NCBI GenBank assembly: GCA_964625225.1
Contig: CAZVAR010000173.1
Coordinates: 1-6,444 of the forward strand
Reading direction: 5' to 3'
Length of the DNA stretch: 6,444 nt
Source of the DNA: CAZVAR01 sp964625225
Lineage (GTDB): Bacteria > Pseudomonadota > Alphaproteobacteria > JAJUGE01
Shown: positions 1 to 6,348 of the stretch, in pieces
How positions within the stretch are numbered: position 1 is the first letter of the stretch
How the letters are laid out: every line of letters begins with the position of its first letter
Made by a program: the position numbers and the translations under genes
Notes under the pieces: generated by a model
Told to the model about the DNA's origin: nothing
The model's database searches: none
What the model saw: the letters and a program-made list of their open reading frames with translations, nothing else

Positions 1-204
1 CCCCGTCCCGGGCTCCCACCGCTCGGGCCGGCTTCCGGGGCGAGCGGCCCGGATGGGCGCGCGAGCGGTGCCCGGCACGCCAGCGCCGGCGCTTACGCGA
101 ATCGCGGAAGGTTGCGGCTGGAAAGCGGCGGTCGGGCGCCTATCTCAGGCGGTGTTTCGACACCCGCCTCTCATCCTCAACGGTACATCGGAGTTGCTTC
201 CTCG
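1..204. other. Upstream non-coding stretch with a GC-rich hairpin
   Basis: No gene is supported here. The frame of the downstream glucan gene stays open to the window edge, but this is expected at such high G+C, and the Tat signal fixes that gene's start at 205. A compound inverted repeat lies at 19-47: CCGCTCG (19-25) pairs with CGAGCGG (41-47), and an inner CCGG/CCGG pair surrounds a CTT loop. It has no T-tract, so it could be a terminator-like mRNA end of a gene left of the window or simply GC-rich sequence. A 10-bp palindrome, GCGCCGGCGC, is at 83-92. Confidence 0.4.
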
Positions 205-1788
205 ATGACGAGGCCCCTAAGCCGCCGCGCCTTCATGCGCTCGACCGCCGCCCTGGCCGCGACCGTACCCTTTCTGGAGGGACTTGGGCTGGCGCACGCA
301 GCCGACTGTCTGCGTTTCGGCACCTCGCTCCCGTTCAGTTTCGAGGCGCTGGTCGCGCGCGCCCGCACGCTGGCCCGTCGACCCTACCGGCCGCCTTACC
401 GGCCGGCCCCGGAGATCGTCCGGCAGATCGACTACGAAGCGCACGGCAAGATCCGCTTCCGCGCCGACTGCGCGCTGTTCGCGGACGGCAGCGGCACCTA
501 TCCGGCGACCTTCTTCCATCTGGGCACCTTCTTCCAGAAATCGGTCAAGATGCACGTGGTCGAGGGCGAGCGGGCGCGCGAGATCCTCTACTCCCCGGAC
601 TATTTCGATATGCCGGCCGACAGCATCGCCCGGCAGATGCCCGCGGACTCCGGCTTCGCCGGCTTCCGGCTCCAGGAGTCTCGCAGACGCGAGGACTGGC
701 GCACGCAGGACTGGGTGGCCTTCCTGGGGGCCTCCTATTTCCGGGCGATCGGCGAACTGAACCAGTACGGCCTGTCCGCCCGCGGCGTCGCGGTCGACGT
801 GGCGGCACCGACGCCGGAGGAGTTCCCCGACTTCACCGAGTTCTACATCGCTCCGGCCGCGCGCGAGGAGGACCCGGTGATGGTCTACGCGCTGCTCGAC
901 GGTCCCGGAATTTCGGGCGCCTTCCGCTTCGCGATCCGCCGCACCGCGGGTGTCATCATGGACGTGGAGAACGCCCTGTTCCTGCGCCGCGACGTGCACC
1001 GGCTCGGTATCGCGCCGCTGACCTCGATGTTCTGGATGGCCGAGTACGACCGCGGTCCGGTCGCCGACTGGCGGCCGGAGGTTCACGATTCCGATGGGCT
1101 CGCACTCTGGACCGGCGACGGCGAGCGGATCTGGCGGCCGCTCAACAATCCGGATCGGGTCGTCACCTCGAGCTTCGTCGACCGGAATCCTCGCGGCTTC
1201 GGCCTGCTGCAGCGCGACCGGGACTTCGAGCATTTCCTGGACGGCGTTCACTACGAGCGGCGGCCGAGCCTCTGGGTGGAGCCGCTCGGGGACTGGGGAG
1301 CGGGGGCCGTGCAGCTCGTCGAGATCCCGACCGACGACGAGATCCACGACAACATCGTCGCCTTCTGGGTGCCGCAGGAGCCCGCGACCGCCGGCAGCAG
1401 CTACGGCTACCGCTATCGCCTGCACTGGCTGGCCGAGGAGCCCTACTTCCCGGACGGGATCGGCCGCACCGTTGCGACCCGCACCGGGCGCGGCGGCCAG
1501 CCGGGCCGGCCGCGTCCGCCGGGCCTGCGGAAGTTCGTGATCGAGTTCGCCGGCGGCCCGCTCGAGGGCCTGCCCGAAGCCGCCGAGCCCGAGGCGGTGA
1601 TCACCGCCTCGCGCGGCGAGATCTCCTATGTCTTCACCGAGCGGGTGCCCGGCACCGAGCGCTGGCGTGCGCAGTTCGACCTGGCCGCCGAGGGCGAGGA
1701 GCCGGTGGAACTGCGTGTCTATCTGCGCCACGAGGGCAAGCCCTTGACCGAGACCTGGGCGTTCCAGCACCGCCCGCGGACAGCGTAG
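205..1788 (+). CDS. opgD: Periplasmic glucan biosynthesis protein, OpgD/OpgG (MdoG) family, Tat-exported
   Basis: A 527-residue protein of the MdoG family (PF04349), whose members act in the periplasm on the beta-1,2-linked backbone of osmoregulated periplasmic glucans. E. coli OpgG and OpgD have been described as beta-1,2-glucanases. The N-terminus is a twin-arginine signal: SRRAFMRS at residues 6-13, a hydrophobic stretch at 14-30, and a probable cleavage site after AHA (30-32). This signal favours OpgD over the Sec-exported OpgG. The mature part opens with FGTSLPFSFEALVARARTLA (38-57). Family-like blocks follow: PEEFPDFTEFYI (204-215), PEVHDSDGL (291-299), RDRDFEHF (337-344), ERRPSLWVEPLGDWG (351-365) and DNIVAFWVP (382-390). 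The C-terminal third fits the usual immunoglobulin-like domain. Length is normal (E. coli OpgD is about 550). The ATG at 205 has GGAG at 190-193. An upstream in-frame TTG at 112 would bury the Tat signal, so it was not used. The glucosyltransferase opgH is not in the window. The D versus G assignment rests on the signal type only. Confidence 0.92.
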   Translation: MTRPLSRRAFMRSTAALAATVPFLEGLGLAHAADCLRFGTSLPFSFEALVARARTLARRPYRPPYRPAPEIVRQIDYEAHGKIRFRADCALFADGSGTYPATFFHLGTFFQKSVKMHVVEGERAREILYSPDYFDMPADSIARQMPADSGFAGFRLQESRRREDWRTQDWVAFLGASYFRAIGELNQYGLSARGVAVDVAAPTPEEFPDFTEFYIAPAAREEDPVMVYALLDGPGISGAFRFAIRRTAGVIMDVENALFLRRDVHRLGIAPLTSMFWMAEYDRGPVADWRPEVHDSDGLALWTGDGERIWRPLNNPDRVVTSSFVDRNPRGFGLLQRDRDFEHFLDGVHYERRPSLWVEPLGDWGAGAVQLVEIPTDDEIHDNIVAFWVPQEPATAGSSYGYRYRLHWLAEEPYFPDGIGRTVATRTGRGGQPGRPRPPGLRKFVIEFAGGPLEGLPEAAEPEAVITASRGEISYVFTERVPGTERWRAQFDLAAEGEEPVELRVYLRHEGKPLTETWAFQHRPRTA

Positions 1789-1809
1789 CGCCCGGCCGGA
1801 CGGCCGGCG
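1789..1809. terminator. GC hairpin between two convergent genes
   Basis: The 21 bp between the stop codons of the glucan gene and the convergent transporter gene consist almost wholly of an inverted repeat: CCGGCC (1792-1797), loop GGAC, GGCCGG (1802-1807). Outer bases can extend the stem with one bulged base. Its position suggests a shared bidirectional transcript end. There is no T-run on either side, so it is not a classical intrinsic terminator and may only protect mRNA ends. Confidence 0.5.
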
Positions 1810-3744
1810 TCAGTCCGCCTCGGCGGCTCTCGACAGCCGCGCCGTCTGCTCGGCGGAGCGCGAACCGGCGACGCAGGCGGCGATGGTAGCCTCGACCGCC
1901 TCGGCGAAGCTGGTGGCGACCGCGTCGCTGCCGGTCGCCGCCAGCGGATTACGCCGCTCGACGTCATCCGGGTCGAGCGACCAGAAGCCGATCAGGATCG
2001 GCACGCCGGGGGCCCGGCGCCGCAGCCGGCGGGCGAGATAGCGGGCGTGGGTGAAGGACTGCGCGCTGATGTAGGACAGCCAGATCAGGCGGACGCCCGC
2101 CAGATCCAGGCGCGGCAGATTGCCGACGGTGACGGCCTCGCAGGGGAGCACCTGCGGCTCGAGCCCCAGCCCGTGCAGGAGCTGCGCCAGGATCCTCGCG
2201 GGCGCCTCGTCCAGATCGGTGCGGCCCGCCACGCACAGCACGCGGGCGCTGTGCCAGTCCGGCGGCACCGGGAGCGGGGCCGGCGCGTCGCTTGCCGGTT
2301 CGGCCGGCTCGACGGCCTCGTCCTCATGGTCTTCCAGATCCGCGATGATGCCCGCCATGCCTTCGAGCACCGTGCGCCGGCGCTCCTCGCTCAGGGCGCC
2401 GCGTGCGCGATCGTGCTCGGCCAGGACCAGCGCCGGCCGCACGACTGTGTCGTAGAAGCCGACGAGCGGCCCGTCGCGCAGATATTCCTCGGCCTGCTCG
2501 GTCGCCTCTTCCGGATCGCCCGCGAGCAGGCGCTGATAGAAGCGCTGCTCGGGCGCCAGCACCGCCTCGCTGCCAAAGATCACGTCGAGGAACTGGAGCT
2601 GCGGCACGTGCCGCCCGAGCACGACGAGACACACGGTCAGAGGCGTCGACAGCAGCAGCCCGACCGGCCCCCACAACCAGGTCCAGAAGATCGCCGCCAG
2701 GATGATCGCGACCGGCGACATGCCCGTGCTGGAGCCGTAGAGCAGCGGCTCCATGATATTGTTGCTGATCAGCTCGACCGTGATGAACAGCGCGCCGGTC
2801 CAGAGCAGCATGCTCCAGCCCGGGTCCACGGCCACGGCCAGCATCAGCGGGAAGGCGGCGCCGACCAGCGGCCCGACATAGGGGACGAAGCGGAACACCA
2901 CGGTGAGCATGCCCCAGAGCAGCGCGTTGGGGACGCCGATCAGCAGCAGTCCGACCGTGATCGGGATGCCGTAGGTCACGTTCACCACGAGCTGCATCAG
3001 CAGGTAGCGGCTGACCCGCCGCGCCGCGTCGTCGAGCGCGGTGGTGGTGCGCTGCAGGTCGGCGGTGCCGGCGAGGCGGATCAGCCGGTCGCGCAGATCC
3101 TCCCGCTGCAGCAGCATGAAGATGACGAACACGATGACGATGCCGGTTGTCGCCAGCGGCTCGATCAAGGGGCCGACGATGCTCTGCAGCACCTGCAGCG
3201 GCTTCGGCTCCGGCGGCCGGATCTCGACCGGGATCGGCTTGATTTCCGGTTTCTCGGCCGCCGGTTCCGGAGTGAAGGTGTCGGCGCCCGGTCGGGGCCG
3301 GTCGGTCCGATCGATTTCCTCCTCGAGCTCCTTGAGCATTTGCGAGGCCCGCTCGATCAGACCGGTCTCCGGGAACGAGTCCTGGACGGAGCGGATCTTC
3401 TCCTGGATGTTGCGCTGGTAGAGGGGGAGGTTGCCGGCGAGCTCGGTCACCTGGCCGGCGACGATGGCGCCGAAGGCGAAGATGCCGAGAAAGGCGATCG
3501 AGACGACCAGGATGACGGCGGGCAGGCGCGGTACGTAGAGACGCCGTAGCCAGGTGACCGCCGGCGCCAGGGCGAAGCTCAGCAGGACCGCGAGCGCGAA
3601 CGGCACGAGGATCTCGCGGCCGAAATAGAGGGCCACCACGATGATGACCGCGATCGCCAGGGTGGACCGAGCCGGTGAGCCGGTGGCGGGCGCTACTTCA
3701 CCGGGCGCGGCCGGTCCGCCGGCGGGCGGGGGCGGCTCGACCAT
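1810..3744 (-). CDS. AI-2E family transporter (PF01594) with a long C-terminal cytosolic extension
   Basis: A 644-residue inner-membrane protein. Family members share a permease-like core; they have been linked to autoinducer-2 export or ion antiport, but most, including this one, have no proven substrate. A Pro/Ala-rich N-terminus precedes membrane segments at about 28-45, 47-66 and 76-98. A loop with helical and Pro/Glu-rich parts follows (about 100-188). Further membrane segments lie at about 195-213, 250-272, 276-306, 311-328 and 343-377. Family signatures are RFVPYVGPLVGAAFP (about 285-299), NNIMEPLLYG (328-337) and the SPVAIILAAIFWTWLWGPVG segment. After the core come an acidic helical region (about 393-476), an Ala/Pro linker (477-496) and an alpha/beta domain (about 498-626). 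The usual family length is 330-400, so some 250 residues are extra. The start at 3744 was preferred because GAGAG (3752-3756) lies 7 nt upstream. An in-frame ATG at 3750 would have a spacing of 1. It is convergent with the glucan gene and divergent from the dehydrogenase. Confidence 0.9.
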   Translation of the reverse strand: MVEPPPPAGGPAAPGEVAPATGSPARSTLAIAVIIVVALYFGREILVPFALAVLLSFALAPAVTWLRRLYVPRLPAVILVVSIAFLGIFAFGAIVAGQVTELAGNLPLYQRNIQEKIRSVQDSFPETGLIERASQMLKELEEEIDRTDRPRPGADTFTPEPAAEKPEIKPIPVEIRPPEPKPLQVLQSIVGPLIEPLATTGIVIVFVIFMLLQREDLRDRLIRLAGTADLQRTTTALDDAARRVSRYLLMQLVVNVTYGIPITVGLLLIGVPNALLWGMLTVVFRFVPYVGPLVGAAFPLMLAVAVDPGWSMLLWTGALFITVELISNNIMEPLLYGSSTGMSPVAIILAAIFWTWLWGPVGLLLSTPLTVCLVVLGRHVPQLQFLDVIFGSEAVLAPEQRFYQRLLAGDPEEATEQAEEYLRDGPLVGFYDTVVRPALVLAEHDRARGALSEERRRTVLEGMAGIIADLEDHEDEAVEPAEPASDAPAPLPVPPDWHSARVLCVAGRTDLDEAPARILAQLLHGLGLEPQVLPCEAVTVGNLPRLDLAGVRLIWLSYISAQSFTHARYLARRLRRRAPGVPILIGFWSLDPDDVERRNPLAATGSDAVATSFAEAVEATIAACVAGSRSAEQTARLSRAAEAD

Positions 3745-3886
3745 GGGCATACTCTCGACAGCGGATGCGCGGCATTGTTGTTAACTCTTCCGCGGCCGAT
3801 CGGTTGCGCTGGCGGAATGACTTGTACAGACTGGGCGTCGACGCATCTCCGAAAGAGGGCGTATCCGCAGGCGGGAGAGACGAGCG
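3745..3886. promoter_or_regulatory. Divergent intergenic region between transporter and aldehyde dehydrogenase
   Basis: About 140 bp separate the two divergent start codons, so promoters for both genes should lie here. Part of it is less GC-rich than the genes, around TTGTTGTTAACTC (3775-3787), with the palindrome GTTAAC at 3780-3785. A weak plus-strand sigma-70-like pair is TTGCGC (3804-3809) and TACAGA (3825-3830), with a short 15-bp spacing. The dehydrogenase ribosome-binding site GGGAGAG is at 3873-3879, 7 nt before its ATG. No clear operator was found. The location follows from gene layout; the individual promoter boxes are guesses. Confidence 0.45.
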
Positions 3887-5329
3887 ATGCACGCGCAGTA
3901 CGAAAAGCTGGCCATGTACATCGACGGCGAATGGTGTCAGGGCAGCCGCGGTGAGACGGAGAAGGTCATCAACCCGGCCAATGAGGAAGTGCTCGCGGAA
4001 CTGCCTCACGCCACGTCCGAAGACCTCGATCGTGCCCTCGATGCCGCTAGGCGGGCGTTCCCGAAATGGCGCGCCACGTCGGCCTACGACCGCTCGCGCA
4101 TCCTCGAGAAGGCCGCCGACCTTGTCCGCGAGCGCGCCGACTCGATCGCCGCGACGCTCACCATGGAGGAAGGCAAGATTCTCGGCGAGGCCAAGCTCGA
4201 GGTGATGGTCAGCGCCGACATCCTCGAATGGTACGCGGAGGAGGGCCGCCGCACCTACGGCCGTATCATTCCCGGCCGTGTCCCGGGTTCGCGCCAGCTC
4301 GTGGTCAAGGAGCCGGTCGGGCCGGTTGCCGCCTTCACGCCATGGAACTTCCCGGCCGTGACGCCGATGCGCAAGATGGCAGGTGCGCTCGCGGCTGGCT
4401 GCTCCTGTATCATCAAGGCGTCCGAGGAAACGCCGGGCACCTGCGTCGCCCTCGTCCGCTGCTTCGCCGATGCCGGGCTGCCGCCGGGCGTGCTGAACCT
4501 GGTGTTCGGCGTGCCGGCCCGCGTCTCCGAGCACCTGATCCCGTCGCCGATCATCAAGAAGATTTCCTTCACCGGCTCGATCGCGGTCGGCAAGCACCTG
4601 ACCCGCATGGCGGCCGACGGCATGAAGCGTGTCACGATGGAGCTGGGCGGGCACGCGCCGGTGATCGTGTTCGACGATGTCGATCCGGCCAAGGTCGTGC
4701 CCGTGGTCGTCGCGGGCAAGTACCGAAATGCCGGACAGGTCTGCGTCTCGCCGACCCGCTTCTACGTCCACGACAGCATCTATTCGAAGTTCGTCGAGGG
4801 CTTCACCGAGGCGGCGAAGGCGTTGAAGCTGGGCAACGGCCTGGAGCAGGGCGTCGGCATGGGCCCGCTCGCCAACCCGCGCCGCCTCTCCGCCATGGAG
4901 GAATTCGTGGCGGACGCCAAGGACCACGGCGCCCGGATCACCGCGGGCGGCGAGCGCATCGGAAATCAGGGCTTCTTCTACGCGCCGACAGTGTTGGCCG
5001 ACGTGCCGGAGGAGGCACGGATCATGAACGACGAGCCGTTCGGGCCGCTCGCGCCGATTACCCGCTTCACCTCCTTCGACGAGGTCGTCGAGCGGGCGAA
5101 CCGGCTGCAATATGGCCTCGCCGCCTATGCCTTCACCTCCTCGGAGGCAACGGCGACCAAGGTTTCGGATGCGATCGAGAGCGGCATGGTCGGCGTCAAC
5201 TCGCTGGCCATCTCGACGCCGGAAACGCCATTCGGCGGCGTCAAGGAGAGCGGTTACGGCTCCGAGGGCGGAATCGAGGGTCTGGAAGCCTATCTCAACA
5301 CCAAGTTCGTCGCGCAGGCGTCGATATAG
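3887..5329 (+). CDS. NAD(P)-dependent aldehyde dehydrogenase, succinate-semialdehyde dehydrogenase type
   Basis: A 480-residue soluble enzyme of the aldehyde dehydrogenase superfamily (PF00171), normal in length and complete. It should oxidise an aldehyde to the acid with NAD(P)+. Visible motifs, in order: TPWNFPAV (151-158) with oxyanion-hole Asn154; IIKASEETP (175-183) with cofactor-binding Lys177; FTGSIAVGK (228-236); the general-base motif MELGGHAP (251-258) with Glu252; the nucleophile in NAGQVCVSPTR (281-291) with Cys286; NDEPFGP (381-387) with Glu383; and the C-terminal PFGGVKESGYGSEGG. Overall it resembles GabD-like enzymes, which convert succinate semialdehyde to succinate in GABA catabolism. 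Related semialdehydes, such as glutarate semialdehyde, are equally possible because the substrate pocket cannot be read reliably. The second cysteine of the CxC pair found in many succinate-semialdehyde dehydrogenases is Ser288 here. The ATG at 3887 follows GGGAGAG with 7-nt spacing. No aminotransferase or transporter partner lies in the window, so it looks monocistronic. Confidence 0.92.
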   Translation: MHAQYEKLAMYIDGEWCQGSRGETEKVINPANEEVLAELPHATSEDLDRALDAARRAFPKWRATSAYDRSRILEKAADLVRERADSIAATLTMEEGKILGEAKLEVMVSADILEWYAEEGRRTYGRIIPGRVPGSRQLVVKEPVGPVAAFTPWNFPAVTPMRKMAGALAAGCSCIIKASEETPGTCVALVRCFADAGLPPGVLNLVFGVPARVSEHLIPSPIIKKISFTGSIAVGKHLTRMAADGMKRVTMELGGHAPVIVFDDVDPAKVVPVVVAGKYRNAGQVCVSPTRFYVHDSIYSKFVEGFTEAAKALKLGNGLEQGVGMGPLANPRRLSAMEEFVADAKDHGARITAGGERIGNQGFFYAPTVLADVPEEARIMNDEPFGPLAPITRFTSFDEVVERANRLQYGLAAYAFTSSEATATKVSDAIESGMVGVNSLAISTPETPFGGVKESGYGSEGGIEGLEAYLNTKFVAQASI

Positions 5330-5336
5330 GACGGGA

Positions 5337-5373
5337 GAACCGGGGCCGGGCGGGGGTGGACCCAACCCGGTTC
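5337..5373 (+). terminator. Inverted repeat just after the dehydrogenase gene
   Basis: GAACCGGG (5337-5344) and CCCGGTTC (5366-5373) form a perfect 8-bp inverted repeat starting 8 nt after the stop codon. The loop is 21 nt and can itself fold a small GGG/CCC stem (5354-5363). No T-run follows, so it may be a 3'-end stabilising hairpin or part of a factor-dependent terminator. Confidence 0.4.
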
Positions 5374-5662
5374 CGGCCGCGTTCCGGGCAGCGACGGGGA
5401 GCGACGAGGGCGGTGATCGGGACGGCTCAGGCGCAGATGGCGCGTGCGGCGCCCGATCTAGGGAGCGCGAGCGGGCCGAGCGTGAGGCGAGCGGTCCGGC
5501 GTTCGACCGGCGGCGACGATCGGGACCTCGTGGCGTATTTGGCAGCCCGCGGCTTGCAGGAGACGGTCGCGCTGCGTATTGATGGGCGCGTCGGAACGAG
5601 GACCGCACCGCGGGCCGGACGGTCGATTTCGCCGAACGCCCGACCGGGTGCCGCATAGCCGA
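5374..5662. other. Gap before tRNA-Thr, no gene seen
   Basis: The stretch from the dehydrogenase stop codon to the tRNA is 333 bp, including the hairpin above. Open frames cross it on both strands, but none has a ribosome-binding site, recognisable motifs or natural-looking composition; they are rich in Arg, Ala, Gly and Pro, as expected of random frames in GC-rich DNA. One minus-strand frame runs through the tRNA itself, which argues against it being real. Confidence 0.5.
5554..5582 (+). promoter_or_regulatory. Weak candidate promoter upstream of tRNA-Thr
   Basis: TTGCAG (5554-5559) and TATTGA (5577-5582) are separated by 17 bp, the best sigma-70-like spacing I see before the tRNA. Each box matches the consensus only partly. 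The distance to the mature tRNA 5' end, about 80 nt, would imply a leader removed by RNase P. This is a guess from spacing and position. Confidence 0.22.
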
Positions 5663-5737
5663 GCCGGGTTAGCACAGCGGTAGTGCAGCGGTTTTGTAAA
5701 CCGAAGGTCGGGGGTTCGAATCCCTCACCCGGCACCA
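5663..5737 (+). tRNA. tRNA-Thr (anticodon TGT), CCA encoded
   Basis: A complete 75-nt cloverleaf reads ACA threonine codons. The acceptor stem GCCGGGT (5663-5669) pairs perfectly with ACCCGGC (5727-5733). The D stem is GCAC (5672-5675) with GTGC (5683-5686) around loop AGCGGTA. The anticodon arm is GCGGT (5688-5692), loop TTTGTAA (5693-5699) with TGT at 5695-5697, and ACCGA (5700-5704); its outermost pair is a G-A mismatch. The variable segment is AGGTC, and the T arm is GGGGG/CCCTC around TTCGAAT (5715-5721). Discriminator A5734 and the genomically encoded CCA (5735-5737) follow. No strong intrinsic terminator is seen directly after it. Confidence 0.97.
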
Positions 5738-5761
5738 AATGCTCCGTGCCCGGCCCGGACA

Positions 5762-5797
5762 CATCGGTAACAGTTCGTACCTAAGACATGGGTGACA
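5762..5797. repeat. Short imperfect direct repeat, possible insertion-sequence end
   Basis: CATCGGTAACA (5762-5772) and CATGGGTGACA (5787-5797) match at 9 of 11 positions, with starts 25 bp apart. Read on the minus strand, the block starts TGTCACCCATG and carries a TGTTACC repeat. Repeated TGT-ACC-ATG units of this kind remind me of termini of some IS481-type elements in alphaproteobacteria. No transposase fragment, second end or target duplication is visible, so at most this is a decayed remnant. Confidence 0.3.
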
Positions 5798-6073
5798 CCC
5801 TGGGCCTCGGCGCCACACCCCGAGGAGCGGGACGGGAGCCGTTACGGCGCGCCGCCGATCGGGGCTGTCTCGCGGACGCTGCGGGTCGGGGCGGTCCCGC
5901 GGCAGCCCTGGTTCCCGGGAGGCGGCTGTGTCTTACCCCGGACGGCGGGCTCGGCAGCCTTCATACGCTGCGCGCGGACGGCAAGAAGCCCTCGTCGCTT
6001 TCGCAAGAGGGCCTGATGCGAGTGGATCTGGTTGCGGGGATGCGCAACCGCCTTGCCCTGCAAGGCAAAAACG
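5798..6073. other. Hairpin-rich non-coding stretch between tRNA-Thr and the tRNA-Met fragment
   Basis: Together with the short repeat before it, this makes about 390 bp between the tRNA sequences without a credible gene. Open frames here are low-complexity or run into the tRNA-Met fragment. Three small hairpins are clustered: GCCCTC/GAGGGC (5988-5993 with 6007-6012), GTTGCG/CGCAAC (6031-6036 with 6043-6048) and GCCTTGC/GCAAGGC with a CCT loop (6050-6056 with 6060-6066). Together with the terminator next to them they would give a structured minus-strand RNA end. Functions of the individual hairpins are unknown. Confidence 0.4.
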
Positions 6074-6101
6074 AAAAAAGCCGCCCCGGTCACAGGACGG
6101 C
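6074..6101 (-). terminator. Intrinsic terminator downstream of the tRNA-Met fragment
   Basis: On the minus strand, GCCGTCC (6101-6095) pairs with GGGCGGC (6086-6080) through six Watson-Crick pairs and one G-T pair, closing an 8-nt loop. A run of six T follows (6079-6074), then CG and five more T. This is a textbook rho-independent terminator. It starts 23 nt beyond the encoded CCA end of the tRNA-Met fragment, as expected for the original terminator of that tRNA gene. Confidence 0.8.
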
Positions 6102-6124
6102 CGATCTCGTTCAGCAGGTTAAAA

Positions 6125-6169
<45 letters not shown>

Positions 6170-6185
6170 TTAAATGGAACGGGCT

Positions 6186-6272
6186 GCGATTACTTTCTCT
6201 ATTCTTCGATATATCCCGCAGTTTCCGCAACTTAGCGCCTATGTTTGCGCGATTGACTTTCTCTCTACTTCG
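6186..6272. repeat. Imperfect direct repeat pair next to the attachment site
   Basis: The 23-nt segment at 6186-6208 (begins GCGATTACTTTCTC, ends CTTCG) recurs as a 24-nt segment at 6249-6272 (begins GCGATTGACTTTCTC, ends CTTCG). They differ by one inserted G and two substitutions, and their starts are 63 bp apart. The position, within 110 bp of the tRNA junction and on its element side, fits arm-type binding sites for an integrase or its excision factor. That role is inferred. Confidence 0.55.
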
Positions 6273-6300
6273 CGCGGTTTCGCGCCATTTCCTTCCCTCT

Positions 6301-6348
6301 TGCTTCCATAGTGCTTCCAGAATTCCGCCCTTTGATGGCGTGGAAGCA
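6301..6348. repeat. TGCTTCCA repeats, two direct and one inverted
   Basis: TGCTTCCA occurs at 6301-6308 and 6312-6319, with starts 11 bp apart (about one helical turn), and in inverted form (TGGAAGCA) at 6341-6348. Such phasing is common for protein-binding sites. Here it may belong to recombination arm sites or an operator of the element. No function can be shown from the window. Confidence 0.45.

Noticed and set aside
112..204. TTG start that would extend the glucan protein by 31 residues.
   Set aside because: The twin-arginine signal must be near the N-terminus, and the ATG at 205 has a GGAG upstream.
3698..5656. A 652-residue minus-strand open frame opposite the aldehyde dehydrogenase.
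   Set aside because: It is a shadow frame of a clear aldehyde dehydrogenase in GC-rich DNA, rich in Arg, His and Asp with no domain pattern. The long plus-strand frames opposite the transporter and minus-strand frames opposite the glucan gene are rejected for the same reason.
5427..5762. A minus-strand frame starting MSGPGTEHLVPGEGFEPPTFGL.
   Set aside because: Its N-terminal part is the antisense of the intact tRNA-Thr, and the rest is low-complexity shadow sequence without motifs.
5988..6066. A CRISPR-like array, suspected from the clustered short hairpins.
   Set aside because: The three stems differ in sequence, and there is no repeated unit or regular spacing.
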